A DNA stretch of 64,000 bases. Source: Thermomicrobium roseum DSM 5159 (GTDB lineage Bacteria; Chloroflexota; Chloroflexia; Thermomicrobiales; Thermomicrobiaceae). The position numbers and the translations under genes are program-made. The DNA lies in contig NC_011959.1 in the NCBI RefSeq assembly GCF_000021685.1, positions 124,001 to 188,000 of the forward strand. Direction: 5' to 3'. Position 1 is the stretch's first letter; each line of letters starts with the position of its first letter. Positions 16,466 to 24,056 of this stretch are shown here, piece by piece. A model generated the notes under the pieces. It saw only the letters and a program-made list of their open reading frames with translations. It searched no databases and was not told the origin of the DNA.

Positions 16466-18294
16466 CGTCGCCCCCAGAGGACAACGACCGCATTCGGTGG
16501 GAGAGCGAGCAGTGGAACCGCTTGAGAAAGCGCTGGCATCGACGGACTCGCCAGCGGATGAAGAGCGTCAATGCCTTCTATGGTGCCTGGAAGATGGGTG
16601 ATCTCGACCACCTGAGGAGAAGGCCAGGGATTCGCGATCAGAAGTTCCCAGCGCTCCTGCAACAGGATGCCGAGGGTTTGTATCTGGACCGGATTCGTCG
16701 AGCGAGCACGGAACCAGCGGGCACCGTTCCGCGCCGTACGGAGAAGCCGGTGCATGACGCTGGCGAGAGGGGTGAACGAGAGAGTTTCTTCACTGTTTTG
16801 ACGGTCTCCTGGAGCGGATCCATGTTCTGCAAAGATACCGAGACTACCGGCAAGTTCGAAGTAGGTAACGGCGACCGGTTGGGCGGTTGCGAGGCTCGCC
16901 AGGCTTTGGAGCAACCACGCTGCGCCGAAAACGGCGTGAAGGCGCCGGTCCACTTGCTCCTCGCGCGGGATGTCCCAACCTCCGGTCGTGGCATTGGGAT
17001 TTCTGCGCATGCGAAGCGTGATGGGCGAGACGAGGATGGGACGCCCTCCGGCGACGGCCCGAGCGGACTCCACGACCTGCCCTTGAATCGTCGCATTGAG
17101 CAGGAGACTCCGATCGTCCAGTGCGTGTACTCCGGGAGTCATGGTGAAGACGATCCAGTCCGCTTGTGGCCAGGGGTGCGGGTCACGGTTCAGTTCAGCG
17201 AAGAAGAAGTCGGTTCCGGCAGCGAGTGGGAGAGGGCCGATTCGGTGGAGTTCGTCACCGAGTGCCGCAAGGAGGGCAGGAGGTGTCACTTTTTCTGCCG
17301 GATGATGCAACATCAGTGCCTTCAGCGGTGCATCCAGCGCAGTGAGGAGGGGGACGACCTCCTGCACCTGAGCGGGGTCCGTCGCGTAGAGGGCAATGAG
17401 GAGCGGAGTCGCCGTGCGCTTGGCAAGATGAGCAGCAGCACGGAGATAGTCCGCCTGCACGCTTGCGGCATGCACGTCAAGCCGGAGGTGGTCCGGTTGG
17501 AGAAGGGCGAGGCAGTGCGTGAGTCGATCCATCTCGTCAGCGGTGGTCAGCGGTGGAAGCTGGGTTCCGAAAGGTACTGGCGTCAGAGGTGTAGGATCGC
17601 AGTCGAGGCTGATCAACTCAGCTTTCGCTGGTGCTGTCTCCTTGGGCTCAATCAGGGCTGTGACCCGCTGGAAGAGAACCTGTCCTTCATGAACGAGTAC
17701 CGGAAATGGTAAATCCAGCGGCGTTGAGTATATCTTAAAAGATGCGTCAGACCAATTTCTTTGATCTTCCATTTCAAAGATATCACCCTCAAAAATGATC
17801 GTACAATGCCTCTTGTCCGGAAGCGTGAACGTAAATTGTGCGAGGTTGCGAAACGGTTGGTGCGGGGCGATCGAAACGGGTAGTGCTCCGTCCGTGACGG
17901 TACCGTCCCGGGCGATGCCACGAGCCGGAGCGCCTGCGTAGGTGGCTGGAATGTGGATGCAGAGGCCAATTCGGTTCTTCCAAAAATCCTTGCGTGCACG
18001 TGCCTCAAAAGCGTACTGGAGAAGACCAGCCTGACTCGCAGTGACCTGTCCCGTCCAGTCGAGCGCAATCTCCTCGTTTCCGCAAACTCCTGAAAGCGTT
18101 ACGATCACTTCGTAGTCTCGGCCGGTCACGGACCAAGCGGTCACCCGAGTCGGAATGGTGGCCCAGTTGCGATCGCGGACAGCGGGGTAGAGGGATTGAA
18201 ACACCTCTACCCCGTCCATTGTGAGATGCCAAAGCCATCCAGTTGAAAGGTCAAGAGCGAACGCAAGCGAGCCGCAACGAAGCCAGTGAAGCAT
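16462..18294 (-). CDS. large operon protein, probable D-apionolactonase (ApnL-like)
   Basis: 610 residues from ATG 18294, behind AGGGGGC. No signal peptide or membrane segment is seen, so it is cytoplasmic. The N-terminal third (about 1-230) looks beta-rich, in the manner of galactose-mutarotase-like folds. The middle (about 245-420) resembles a TIM barrel, with repeated strands such as HLRLDVHAASVQ, TPLLIALYATD and ADWIVFTMTPGVHA. The C-terminus is beta-rich again. D-apionolactonase of known apiose pathways is a large protein of about this size without a familiar hydrolase motif, and the lactone is the expected product of the next gene. The name is inference from size and context. Confidence 0.6.
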   Translation of the reverse strand: MLHWLRCGSLAFALDLSTGWLWHLTMDGVEVFQSLYPAVRDRNWATIPTRVTAWSVTGRDYEVIVTLSGVCGNEEIALDWTGQVTASQAGLLQYAFEARARKDFWKNRIGLCIHIPATYAGAPARGIARDGTVTDGALPVSIAPHQPFRNLAQFTFTLPDKRHCTIIFEGDIFEMEDQRNWSDASFKIYSTPLDLPFPVLVHEGQVLFQRVTALIEPKETAPAKAELISLDCDPTPLTPVPFGTQLPPLTTADEMDRLTHCLALLQPDHLRLDVHAASVQADYLRAAAHLAKRTATPLLIALYATDPAQVQEVVPLLTALDAPLKALMLHHPAEKVTPPALLAALGDELHRIGPLPLAAGTDFFFAELNRDPHPWPQADWIVFTMTPGVHALDDRSLLLNATIQGQVVESARAVAGGRPILVSPITLRMRRNPNATTGGWDIPREEQVDRRLHAVFGAAWLLQSLASLATAQPVAVTYFELAGSLGIFAEHGSAPGDRQNSEETLSFTPLASVMHRLLRTARNGARWFRARSTNPVQIQTLGILLQERWELLIANPWPSPQVVEITHLPGTIEGIDALHPLASPSMPALSQAVPLLALPPNAVVVLWGRR

Positions 18295-18308
18295 GGGTGC
18301 CCCCTGAA

Positions 18309-19841
18309 CTACACTTGCAAACCTGCCTTGCGATATCGCTCCAGGACTTCAAGCCAGTACTCTTTCTGCTTGCTTCGATTGTATCGATCGGTAATTTCCT
18401 TCCACCGCTCAGCCGCTGCTTGTAGCGCCTTCTTGGGGTCAGATTCGCTACCGGTGAGATAAGCATGGATTTGACCTTGCAGGGCATCCATGTATTCCCC
18501 GACGCCCGGAATCTGCATTTCTGGGAAGCCCTTCGTGATAACGACTTTCGCGACATCGAGAAACTCTTTCGTCGGTGTCAACTTCTTGAAGACTGAAGGA
18601 TCGTAATCGGTCTTGAGGAACATGTCACTACCGCTCTGATCGTCGTCCATGGACAGAACACGCCGCTCGGGGGTCAGCAGCGTCTTGAGCACCATGAAGG
18701 CCGCATCGGGATTCTTACTGAATTTCGAGATCGCGACCACCCGGCCGTAGAACATCGAATTGTAGTTTCGATACTTGCCGTTGATTTCGTATCCCGGCCA
18801 CTCCGCGTAGCCGATGTTCTTCATTTTCTCGGGGCCACCGCTCTTGGCAAACCAGGAGTTCGGCGACCAGCCGAGCCGTCCGAGGTCCATGTACCACAGG
18901 ATGATGGCGACGTCATTCGCGAAGACGGTCTCCATCGTTTGATTCCAGGAGAGTGAGATCGAGCCCGGTGGTGCGAAGTCGAGGAAATGCTTGAGATCGA
19001 TGAGTGCTCGTGTCCCCGCATCGTTGTTCCAGCCGGGATCCAGATCCTCGGTCAACCAGTTCCCGCCTGCTGAAGCCATCATCGGCGCCCACTGCTGCTC
19101 GATGAACGCCCTGTCCCAGGTAGATGTCTGGAAGCCATAGCCGGGCTTTCCGGTCGGTCCCCAGGCCCACCCGGTAAAGAACTCCGCGATCTTGAGACAC
19201 TCCTCCCACGTACGTGGCACTCGCAGGTCGAATCCATACTTCTCTTTAAACTGCTTCTGATAGTCAGGATTTTCAAAAGCATCCTTTCGATAGTACATCA
19301 TGGCGACATCACCATCAACCGGTGCGGTGATGATCTTACCATGCCATTCAGAATAGAGAATACGGTAGGCATCCATGATATTGTCCCAGAGCGGTTTGGC
19401 GTTGTATTTCTGAATGAGATCGTCCAGCTCACGGATGCCCCCGGCAGCAGCCAATTCTCCGTTGTAGCGTGGGAAGATCATGTAGATATCGAACTGGCCG
19501 CCACCCGCCCGGATGTCGCGCATAGCATCCTGATAGGAGGTGGGGTCAGGTGAGTCGATGATTTGAATGGAGATGCCGTACTTCTCCTTGAGGTAGTCGA
19601 GATGATGAGTGATGATCGGATGAATCTGCCCGGGGTGGGACATGTACTTCAAGGTGACACCGTCGAAACGAGGTTCTCCCGAAACTGCCGGGGTTCCGGC
19701 AGCGGCCTGTCCTGTTGACTGGGCCGCAGGGCTCGGCGCCGGTGTCTTGCTCGCTTGCTGTTGCGAGCAGGCAGCTAGCAGCCCGACCAAGGCACCAGTT
19801 CCGGCTCGCAGGACCTCCCGCCGCGTCAAACGGTCCGCCAT
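18309..19841 (-). CDS. ABC sugar transporter substrate-binding lipoprotein
   Basis: 510 residues from ATG 19841, behind GGAGGAG; an upstream in-frame start adds 12 residues without a good site. The N-terminus TRREVLRAGTGALVGLLAAC combines a Tat-like twin arginine with a lipobox, followed by an Ala/Pro/Thr/Ser linker. The mature protein has the family-1 sugar-binding pattern, for example DIRAGGGQFDIYMIFPRYNG and, later, GKIITAPVDGDVAMMYYRKD. It should be a membrane-anchored receptor feeding the two permeases directly upstream in the operon. Placed with apiose enzymes, D-apiose or an apioside is its likely ligand. Confidence 0.85.
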   Translation of the reverse strand: MADRLTRREVLRAGTGALVGLLAACSQQQASKTPAPSPAAQSTGQAAAGTPAVSGEPRFDGVTLKYMSHPGQIHPIITHHLDYLKEKYGISIQIIDSPDPTSYQDAMRDIRAGGGQFDIYMIFPRYNGELAAAGGIRELDDLIQKYNAKPLWDNIMDAYRILYSEWHGKIITAPVDGDVAMMYYRKDAFENPDYQKQFKEKYGFDLRVPRTWEECLKIAEFFTGWAWGPTGKPGYGFQTSTWDRAFIEQQWAPMMASAGGNWLTEDLDPGWNNDAGTRALIDLKHFLDFAPPGSISLSWNQTMETVFANDVAIILWYMDLGRLGWSPNSWFAKSGGPEKMKNIGYAEWPGYEINGKYRNYNSMFYGRVVAISKFSKNPDAAFMVLKTLLTPERRVLSMDDDQSGSDMFLKTDYDPSVFKKLTPTKEFLDVAKVVITKGFPEMQIPGVGEYMDALQGQIHAYLTGSESDPKKALQAAAERWKEITDRYNRSKQKEYWLEVLERYRKAGLQV

Positions 19842-19892
19842 GCCAACTCCTCCTTTCCGCTGCGTTTGAACCAACACGCTTCCTCGCTACCG

Positions 19893-20792
19893 TTAAGCCG
19901 TCTCCTGAGCCGTGCGCGCGAGCAGGCGGACATAGCCGATCGCGACCAGAGACAAGAGGATCACGTAGAGCAGCGCGAGCGCGGCAGAACGACCGAGGTC
20001 GAAGAAGTTGAAAGCGAGTTTGAACAGATAGATCCCAAGCACGACAGTGCTGTTACCAGGTCCCCCCTGGGTCAGATAGAAGGGGAGCTCATACAGCCGC
20101 AGGAGTTCCGTCAGGAGGAAAATACCGCTCAGTCCAAAAAATGGTTGAAGGAGCGGTAGAATAATCGCTCGCACGAGTTGCAGGCCAGTTGCCCCGTCGA
20201 CTCGGGCCGCTTCGACGAGGGTGCGGGGGATCGAGGTGAGGCCACTATAGAGAAGTACAGCTGCGACCGGTGTCCCGAACCAGACGAATGCCACAACGAT
20301 GGTTAGGAGAGCCCATGGCATACTGACCGTCCAATCGATCAGGGGTGCACCGAGTCGGAGCAGGATGCCGTTGACGGCACCAAAGCGTGTGTTGAAGAGT
20401 AACCACCAGGCGATCCCTGCAACGATGGGGGCGACAGCGATGGGGAGCATGACCGCTGCGAAGAGGAGCCCAAACCAGCGAGAGTGATCCAATGCGGAGA
20501 GCCCGAGGGCAGCGAGAAAGCCGAGAAGGAGCTGAAGGGGGATCCCGATGAGGCCGAGCAGAAGCGTGTTGAGCAGTGCCCCACGGAACTGCGGATCGGC
20601 CCAGAGATCGAGGAAGTTGCCGATCCCCGTGAATTCCGGCGGGACGGACGGATTCGGAGAAAAGCGATAGACAGCATAGTACAGTGTCCAAAGGAGCGGC
20701 ACGAGAGCATAGAGCAAAAGGAGCAGTGTCGCTGGCCCAACGAAGATGTAGCCGGCGCGCTTCGCGTGACGCACCTCAGAGCTCCCTTCCAC
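19893..20792 (-). CDS. ABC sugar transporter permease, MalF/UgpA type
   Basis: 299 residues with about six hydrophobic segments, the first at GYIFVGPATLLLLLYALVPL. The EAA loop that contacts the ATPase is visible as LVEAARVDGATGLQLVRAII. Its N-terminus overlaps the end of the second permease gene by 17 bases. It forms the inner-membrane channel with the permease at 20776-21684. No ATP-binding subunit is encoded in the operon, so a shared MsmK/UgpC-like ATPase elsewhere is expected. Confidence 0.9.
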   Translation of the reverse strand: MEGSSEVRHAKRAGYIFVGPATLLLLLYALVPLLWTLYYAVYRFSPNPSVPPEFTGIGNFLDLWADPQFRGALLNTLLLGLIGIPLQLLLGFLAALGLSALDHSRWFGLLFAAVMLPIAVAPIVAGIAWWLLFNTRFGAVNGILLRLGAPLIDWTVSMPWALLTIVVAFVWFGTPVAAVLLYSGLTSIPRTLVEAARVDGATGLQLVRAIILPLLQPFFGLSGIFLLTELLRLYELPFYLTQGGPGNSTVVLGIYLFKLAFNFFDLGRSAALALLYVILLSLVAIGYVRLLARTAQETA

Positions 20793-21684
20793 CGCCGAGA
20801 GTCAGGCCGCGAACGATGTACCGACGGAGAAATCCGGTGACCAGCAGAGCGGGGAGCAAGGCGAGCAGTCCAGCCGCTGCGACCTCCCCGTAGAGTTCTC
20901 CGATCGCTGAGCGGAGGCGCGGGAAATAGACCGTCACCATCGCGACATTCCGTCCGGCCAGCTGATAAGCGAACACGTACTCGTTCCAGATCGCCAGGAA
21001 TGCCAGAATGGCTGCAGCCCCGAGACTCGGCCACGACAGGGGGAGGACGATATGCCGCAGAATCTGTACGGGCGTGGCTCCATCCACGAGCGCAGCCTCT
21101 TCGATGTCGCGTGGGAGAGCATCGATGTAGTTGCGGAGAATCCAGACGGTAATCGGAATGTTGATGACCGTGTAGAGGAGAATCAGCCCATGATAGGTAT
21201 CCAGCCAACCAATACGACGGTAGAGCAGATATAAGGGAACGATAACGGCGATGGGTGGAATGAATCGCTGGGAGAGTATCCACATGGCGAGGTGGTTACC
21301 GCCGACTCGCCAACGGGAGAGTGCATACGCTGCTGGCAGCGACAGGAACAGCGTCAGGCATGCACTCGCGGTCGCCACGAGAAAGCTGGTGAAGACGAAG
21401 GGAAGTACCGGATCGTTCGTTTGCGATCCGAGCCAGACATAGCGAAGATTGTCAAGAGTAATATGTTGTGGGTAGAGTAGGGCTGGTGATTCAAAGATCT
21501 CACCCCGCGGGCGAAGTGCAGTGATGAGTATCCAGTAGATCGGTACAATGCAGAATAAGGCAAAGATGATCATGGTCGCCCAAATCAGTCGGTGACGGAG
21601 CCGCCTCCCCGTTGAGCGGATCGGTCGGGCTACTTCAGCCGGGACGATGGGATACGGCCCGGTCGTTGCTTCGCTGGTGCGCAT
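20776..21684 (-). CDS. ABC sugar transporter permease, MalG/UgpE type
   Basis: 302 residues and the first gene of the operon; the promoter at 21727-21755 leaves a short leader. About six membrane segments are visible, beginning LIWATMIIFALFCIVPIYWI. The EAA loop IEEAALVDGATPVQILRHIV precedes the last segments. MalG-type permeases pair with a MalF-type partner, here the overlapping downstream gene. The C-terminus ends RYIVRGLTLGGG, typical of this family. Confidence 0.9.
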   Translation of the reverse strand: MRTSEATTGPYPIVPAEVARPIRSTGRRLRHRLIWATMIIFALFCIVPIYWILITALRPRGEIFESPALLYPQHITLDNLRYVWLGSQTNDPVLPFVFTSFLVATASACLTLFLSLPAAYALSRWRVGGNHLAMWILSQRFIPPIAVIVPLYLLYRRIGWLDTYHGLILLYTVINIPITVWILRNYIDALPRDIEEAALVDGATPVQILRHIVLPLSWPSLGAAAILAFLAIWNEYVFAYQLAGRNVAMVTVYFPRLRSAIGELYGEVAAAGLLALLPALLVTGFLRRYIVRGLTLGGGREL

Positions 21685-21726
21685 GTCCCCGTCCTTTGGT
21701 TCTGCGACCGCCGATCAGCTACCAGC

Positions 21727-21755
21727 ATGATAATGGAATAGCATTGGCATGTCAA
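21727..21755 (-). promoter_or_regulatory. consensus-like sigma70 promoter of the apiose-type operon
   Basis: Minus strand TTGACA (21755-21750), a perfect -35 hexamer, is 17 bases from TATCAT (21732-21727). The permease ATG at 21684 lies about 36 bases past the predicted start of transcription. It is the only strong promoter seen for the nine genes running to 11215. Confidence 0.65.
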
Positions 21756-22124
21756 TAGGGTTGAGGTACGTCTTGTGGCGAGCGCGACTCGTAGTACTTT
21801 CTGTGTCACGACTGCTGGGGAGACCACTTGTCGCCCAGCAAATTCGCGTGAGAAGACGTGCCGATTTTGAGGGGGCACAGCTCGACAGTTCTGCTGCTTC
21901 GGACCGATGAGCCAACCATCGAGGCAGTCGGTCTGCAGGCAGAGATGGTGCATGCGTACTTGAACAGGATGCTGAGACGCGGTGGCAAGCATCGTGGCGC
22001 CTTGGGTTGCGCGCGTGGTGTGTACCACGGACAGGCTTCTGAGTTGGTTTGGGGCACCCTGCTCCGACCGGGGAGGTACCGGGGGCTCGCTCACTCGGGG
22101 GGCACTAAGGTCTCCAACCTCAAC

Positions 22125-22232
22125 AGCGCGGCGACCACCGAGCAGGATGCGGGCACCATCACGGACCGCGCGCTCGACGAACCCTTCGACACGTGCCAAG
22201 TGCTCGGGATGAATCAGGGGCGCAACGATGAC
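22125..22232 (-). pseudogene. fragment of an aldehyde dehydrogenase gene
   Basis: A minus-strand reading gives about 36 residues with the pattern APLIHPEHLARVEGFVERAV followed by RDGARILLGGRR. This closely matches the aldehyde dehydrogenase segment GPLI...RVxxxVxxAxxxGAxxxxGG, which lies between the cofactor and catalytic parts. Nothing before or after in any frame continues the family, so it is a scrap. One end falls at the perfect palindrome. Confidence 0.6.
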
Positions 22233-22236
22233 GCGC

Positions 22237-22264
22237 CGCGATCCCGGGTCGACCCGGGATCGCG
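22237..22264. repeat. perfect 28-bp palindrome
   Basis: The arms CGCGATCCCGGGTC (22237-22250) and GACCCGGGATCGCG (22251-22264) are exact reverse complements with no spacer. As RNA it would form a 12-bp stem closed by a UCGA loop. It lies 27 bases downstream of the small ABM gene's stop, where a terminator would be expected, but no T-run follows. It also marks one end of the aldehyde dehydrogenase scrap. Confidence 0.8.
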
Positions 22265-22291
22265 AAGGTGGCAAGGGCGACAGTCCTCGGG

Positions 22292-22597
22292 TTATGTCCG
22301 CTCGGCAGCTTCGATGATCTCACCGTCCTCCCAGCGAGGATCCTCGGTCAGGAGAGCGCGGAGCGAGCGATACCTTTCGTCCTGCTTGGGGTCAGTAGCG
22401 TTCTTCCGGTAGCTCTCGCGGTCCGCGAAGATCGCGACACCGATCAGTTCGTCGCTCGATCGATCAGGCTGAAAGAGATAGCCAGCATGAAAACCCTGTA
22501 CCCGGGGGGCTCGTTCCCGGTCCCATTGTTCGAAAAGCTGGCGTATGGTGGCCTTCTGACCAGGCTTGGGATGCAAATGAAAGATGCTTCCATACAT
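22292..22597 (-). CDS. small ABM-domain (dimeric alpha-beta barrel) protein
   Basis: 101 residues from ATG 22597, with GGAGGG upstream. The pattern fits the antibiotic-biosynthesis-monooxygenase fold: an N-terminal strand YGSIFHLHPKPGQ, a helix, VQGFHAGYLFQPD, a strand LIGVAIFADRESYRKN and an acidic C-terminus. Such proteins are small heme-, quinone- or stress-related enzymes or binding proteins. A second, diverged ABM-like protein lies immediately upstream, so the two may form a heteromer. Function unknown. Confidence 0.7.
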   Translation of the reverse strand: MYGSIFHLHPKPGQKATIRQLFEQWDRERAPRVQGFHAGYLFQPDRSSDELIGVAIFADRESYRKNATDPKQDERYRSLRALLTEDPRWEDGEIIEAAERT

Positions 22598-22697
22598 TCG
22601 TCGCCCTCCTTTCTCGTGTGGCGTAGTCACCGGCGACTCGATCGAGGTGCTGGAGGAAAGGCGTTCGTGAGACCAGGCAGTGCTGTTCGTCTGCTCT

Positions 22698-22988
22698 TCA
22701 ACCTTCCGCGATTTCGAGAACGTCGCCCCCGCCGGACACGATTCTGCGATGGCCGAGGTTGTCCATCGTTGACTGCCAGCCATCCGTTACAGCCGCGAAG
22801 GCAGCAGCCTGTTCCGCAGTATCCCATAGGATGATGCCGAGTGTCTGACTATCGGATTGCTGAATGAGATAGTAATGGCGGAATCCTGCTGCCGCACGGA
22901 GCTGTGGCCAAAACTCGTTAGCCGCCCGTTCCAGGGTCATGGCTCTGGTTGCGGCGTCCATTTCCCGGACAACATAGGTCGCATACAT
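22698..22988 (-). CDS. second small ABM-like protein
   Basis: 96 residues from ATG 22988, behind GGAGGTCTCCA. It starts MYATYVVREMD and has a central helix FWPQLRAAAGFRHYYLIQQSD, then a strand LGIILWDTAEQAAAFAAVTDG, the order of secondary elements in ABM/dimeric alpha-beta barrel proteins. It lies about 100 bases before the related gene at 22292-22597 and shares its orientation. No catalytic residues can be assigned. Confidence 0.65.
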   Translation of the reverse strand: MYATYVVREMDAATRAMTLERAANEFWPQLRAAAGFRHYYLIQQSDSQTLGIILWDTAEQAAAFAAVTDGWQSTMDNLGHRRIVSGGGDVLEIAEG

Positions 22989-23114
22989 TGGAGACCTCCA
23001 TGGTTTCGTCACGGCTCGACTTTCGAACGATACCCGCTTTGTCCTACCATCTGTGGAGCAGGACAGCGTCATCCCCTGGCCAGAGAGTAGCCGTCTCTTT
23101 GCCATCTCCGCCGG

Positions 23115-24047
23115 TCAGTGGCAGGCAGCGCTTCCGGAATCGGTGAAATTGGCTCCAGGGATCGTAACGAACTCCCACGAGTAATGGTCGGGGTAGAGTT
23201 CGAGCCGTAGCACACCAAAGGTCGTGTCAGTCCCGATGGCGCTCGTGGGAAGGGGGTTGCCCAGCGGCCGGAGACTGCGCCCACCAGTCCCGACGACGAA
23301 CTGCATCGTCCCATGCCGAGGATCGGGGTGGCCGTCGGCGTCGAGCGGCTGAAAACGCTCGTAGTCATGGTCGTGCCCGCTGAGGACGATGTCGACGCCG
23401 GACCGGACCAAGAGGCTCCAGATCGGCTGCATCGACTCGAAGCTCCCGTGCTCACCCGAACTCCAGCGCGGATGGTGCCAGTACGCAAGCGTGCACCGTG
23501 CTGGATGGGTAGTGAGGTCCGCTTTCAGCCACTGATACTGTGGCGACTTCTCGTCGCATCCACCGACCGGCTTGCAATTCGAGTTCAGGACGATGATGTG
23601 CCATTCCCCCAGGTCGTAGGAGTACCATCCCTGGCCGGGAAGGCCTGCCCGCGCACCGAAGTACTCGAAGTACGGCCCAGCATCGCGCGAGCCGTATTCA
23701 TGATTGCCGACCGCCGGGCGCAGGCGATCCTTCAGCGGACCATAAAGTGGATCGAAGCAGCGAGCGAACTCCTCCGGTGTCCCGCGCTCGTAGACGACGT
23801 CGCCGAGCAAGGCGATGATCCCTGGTTGCTGCGCCAGGAATGCGGCGATCTCGTCGTCCTGTTTCGATCGGCACGTCGCTGCATCTCCCACTGCCCACAG
23901 GATGACTGGTCGAGCTGGCGTCGCAGAGGTGGTTGTGATCGCTTCGGTCGCGTGCGGCGTGATTGTGGCCGCATGGCTGGTGGTGCAGGCGGCCAGGAAG
24001 ACCAGCGCGATGATCGAACACCGGAGACGAGACATCAGGCGCACCAT
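23115..24047 (-). CDS. secreted metallophosphoesterase lipoprotein
   Basis: 310 residues, with a signal peptide and lipobox near residues 10-21 (IIALVFLAACTT). All metallophosphoesterase blocks are present in order: AVGDAATC, LLGDVVYERG, AVGNHEYG, YWHHPRW and LSGHDHDYERF. These supply the Asp, Asn and His ligands of a di-metal site of the purple acid phosphatase/calcineurin type. It starts 9 bases after the stop of the giant gene at 24057 and resembles that protein's catalytic domain, so the two form a paralogous pair on one transcript. The phosphate ester substrate outside the cell is unknown. Confidence 0.85.
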   Translation of the reverse strand: MVRLMSRLRCSIIALVFLAACTTSHAATITPHATEAITTTSATPARPVILWAVGDAATCRSKQDDEIAAFLAQQPGIIALLGDVVYERGTPEEFARCFDPLYGPLKDRLRPAVGNHEYGSRDAGPYFEYFGARAGLPGQGWYSYDLGEWHIIVLNSNCKPVGGCDEKSPQYQWLKADLTTHPARCTLAYWHHPRWSSGEHGSFESMQPIWSLLVRSGVDIVLSGHDHDYERFQPLDADGHPDPRHGTMQFVVGTGGRSLRPLGNPLPTSAIGTDTTFGVLRLELYPDHYSWEFVTIPGANFTDSGSAACH

Positions 24048-24056
24048 GGTTGGTTC

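Larger units (their letters stand above)
21756..22291. other. intergenic region with gene remnant and palindrome
   Basis: Apart from the aldehyde dehydrogenase fragment at 22125-22232 and the palindrome at 22237-22264, nothing coding is recognisable. A plus-strand frame at 21858-22412 and a minus-strand frame at 21630-22274 run through operon and gene boundaries and look like chance readings. Confidence 0.45.

Noticed and set aside
21858..22412. 184-codon plus-strand open frame
   Set aside because: It runs through the palindrome and into the antisense of the ABM gene. It has no family resemblance and lies over the ALDH scrap on the other strand.
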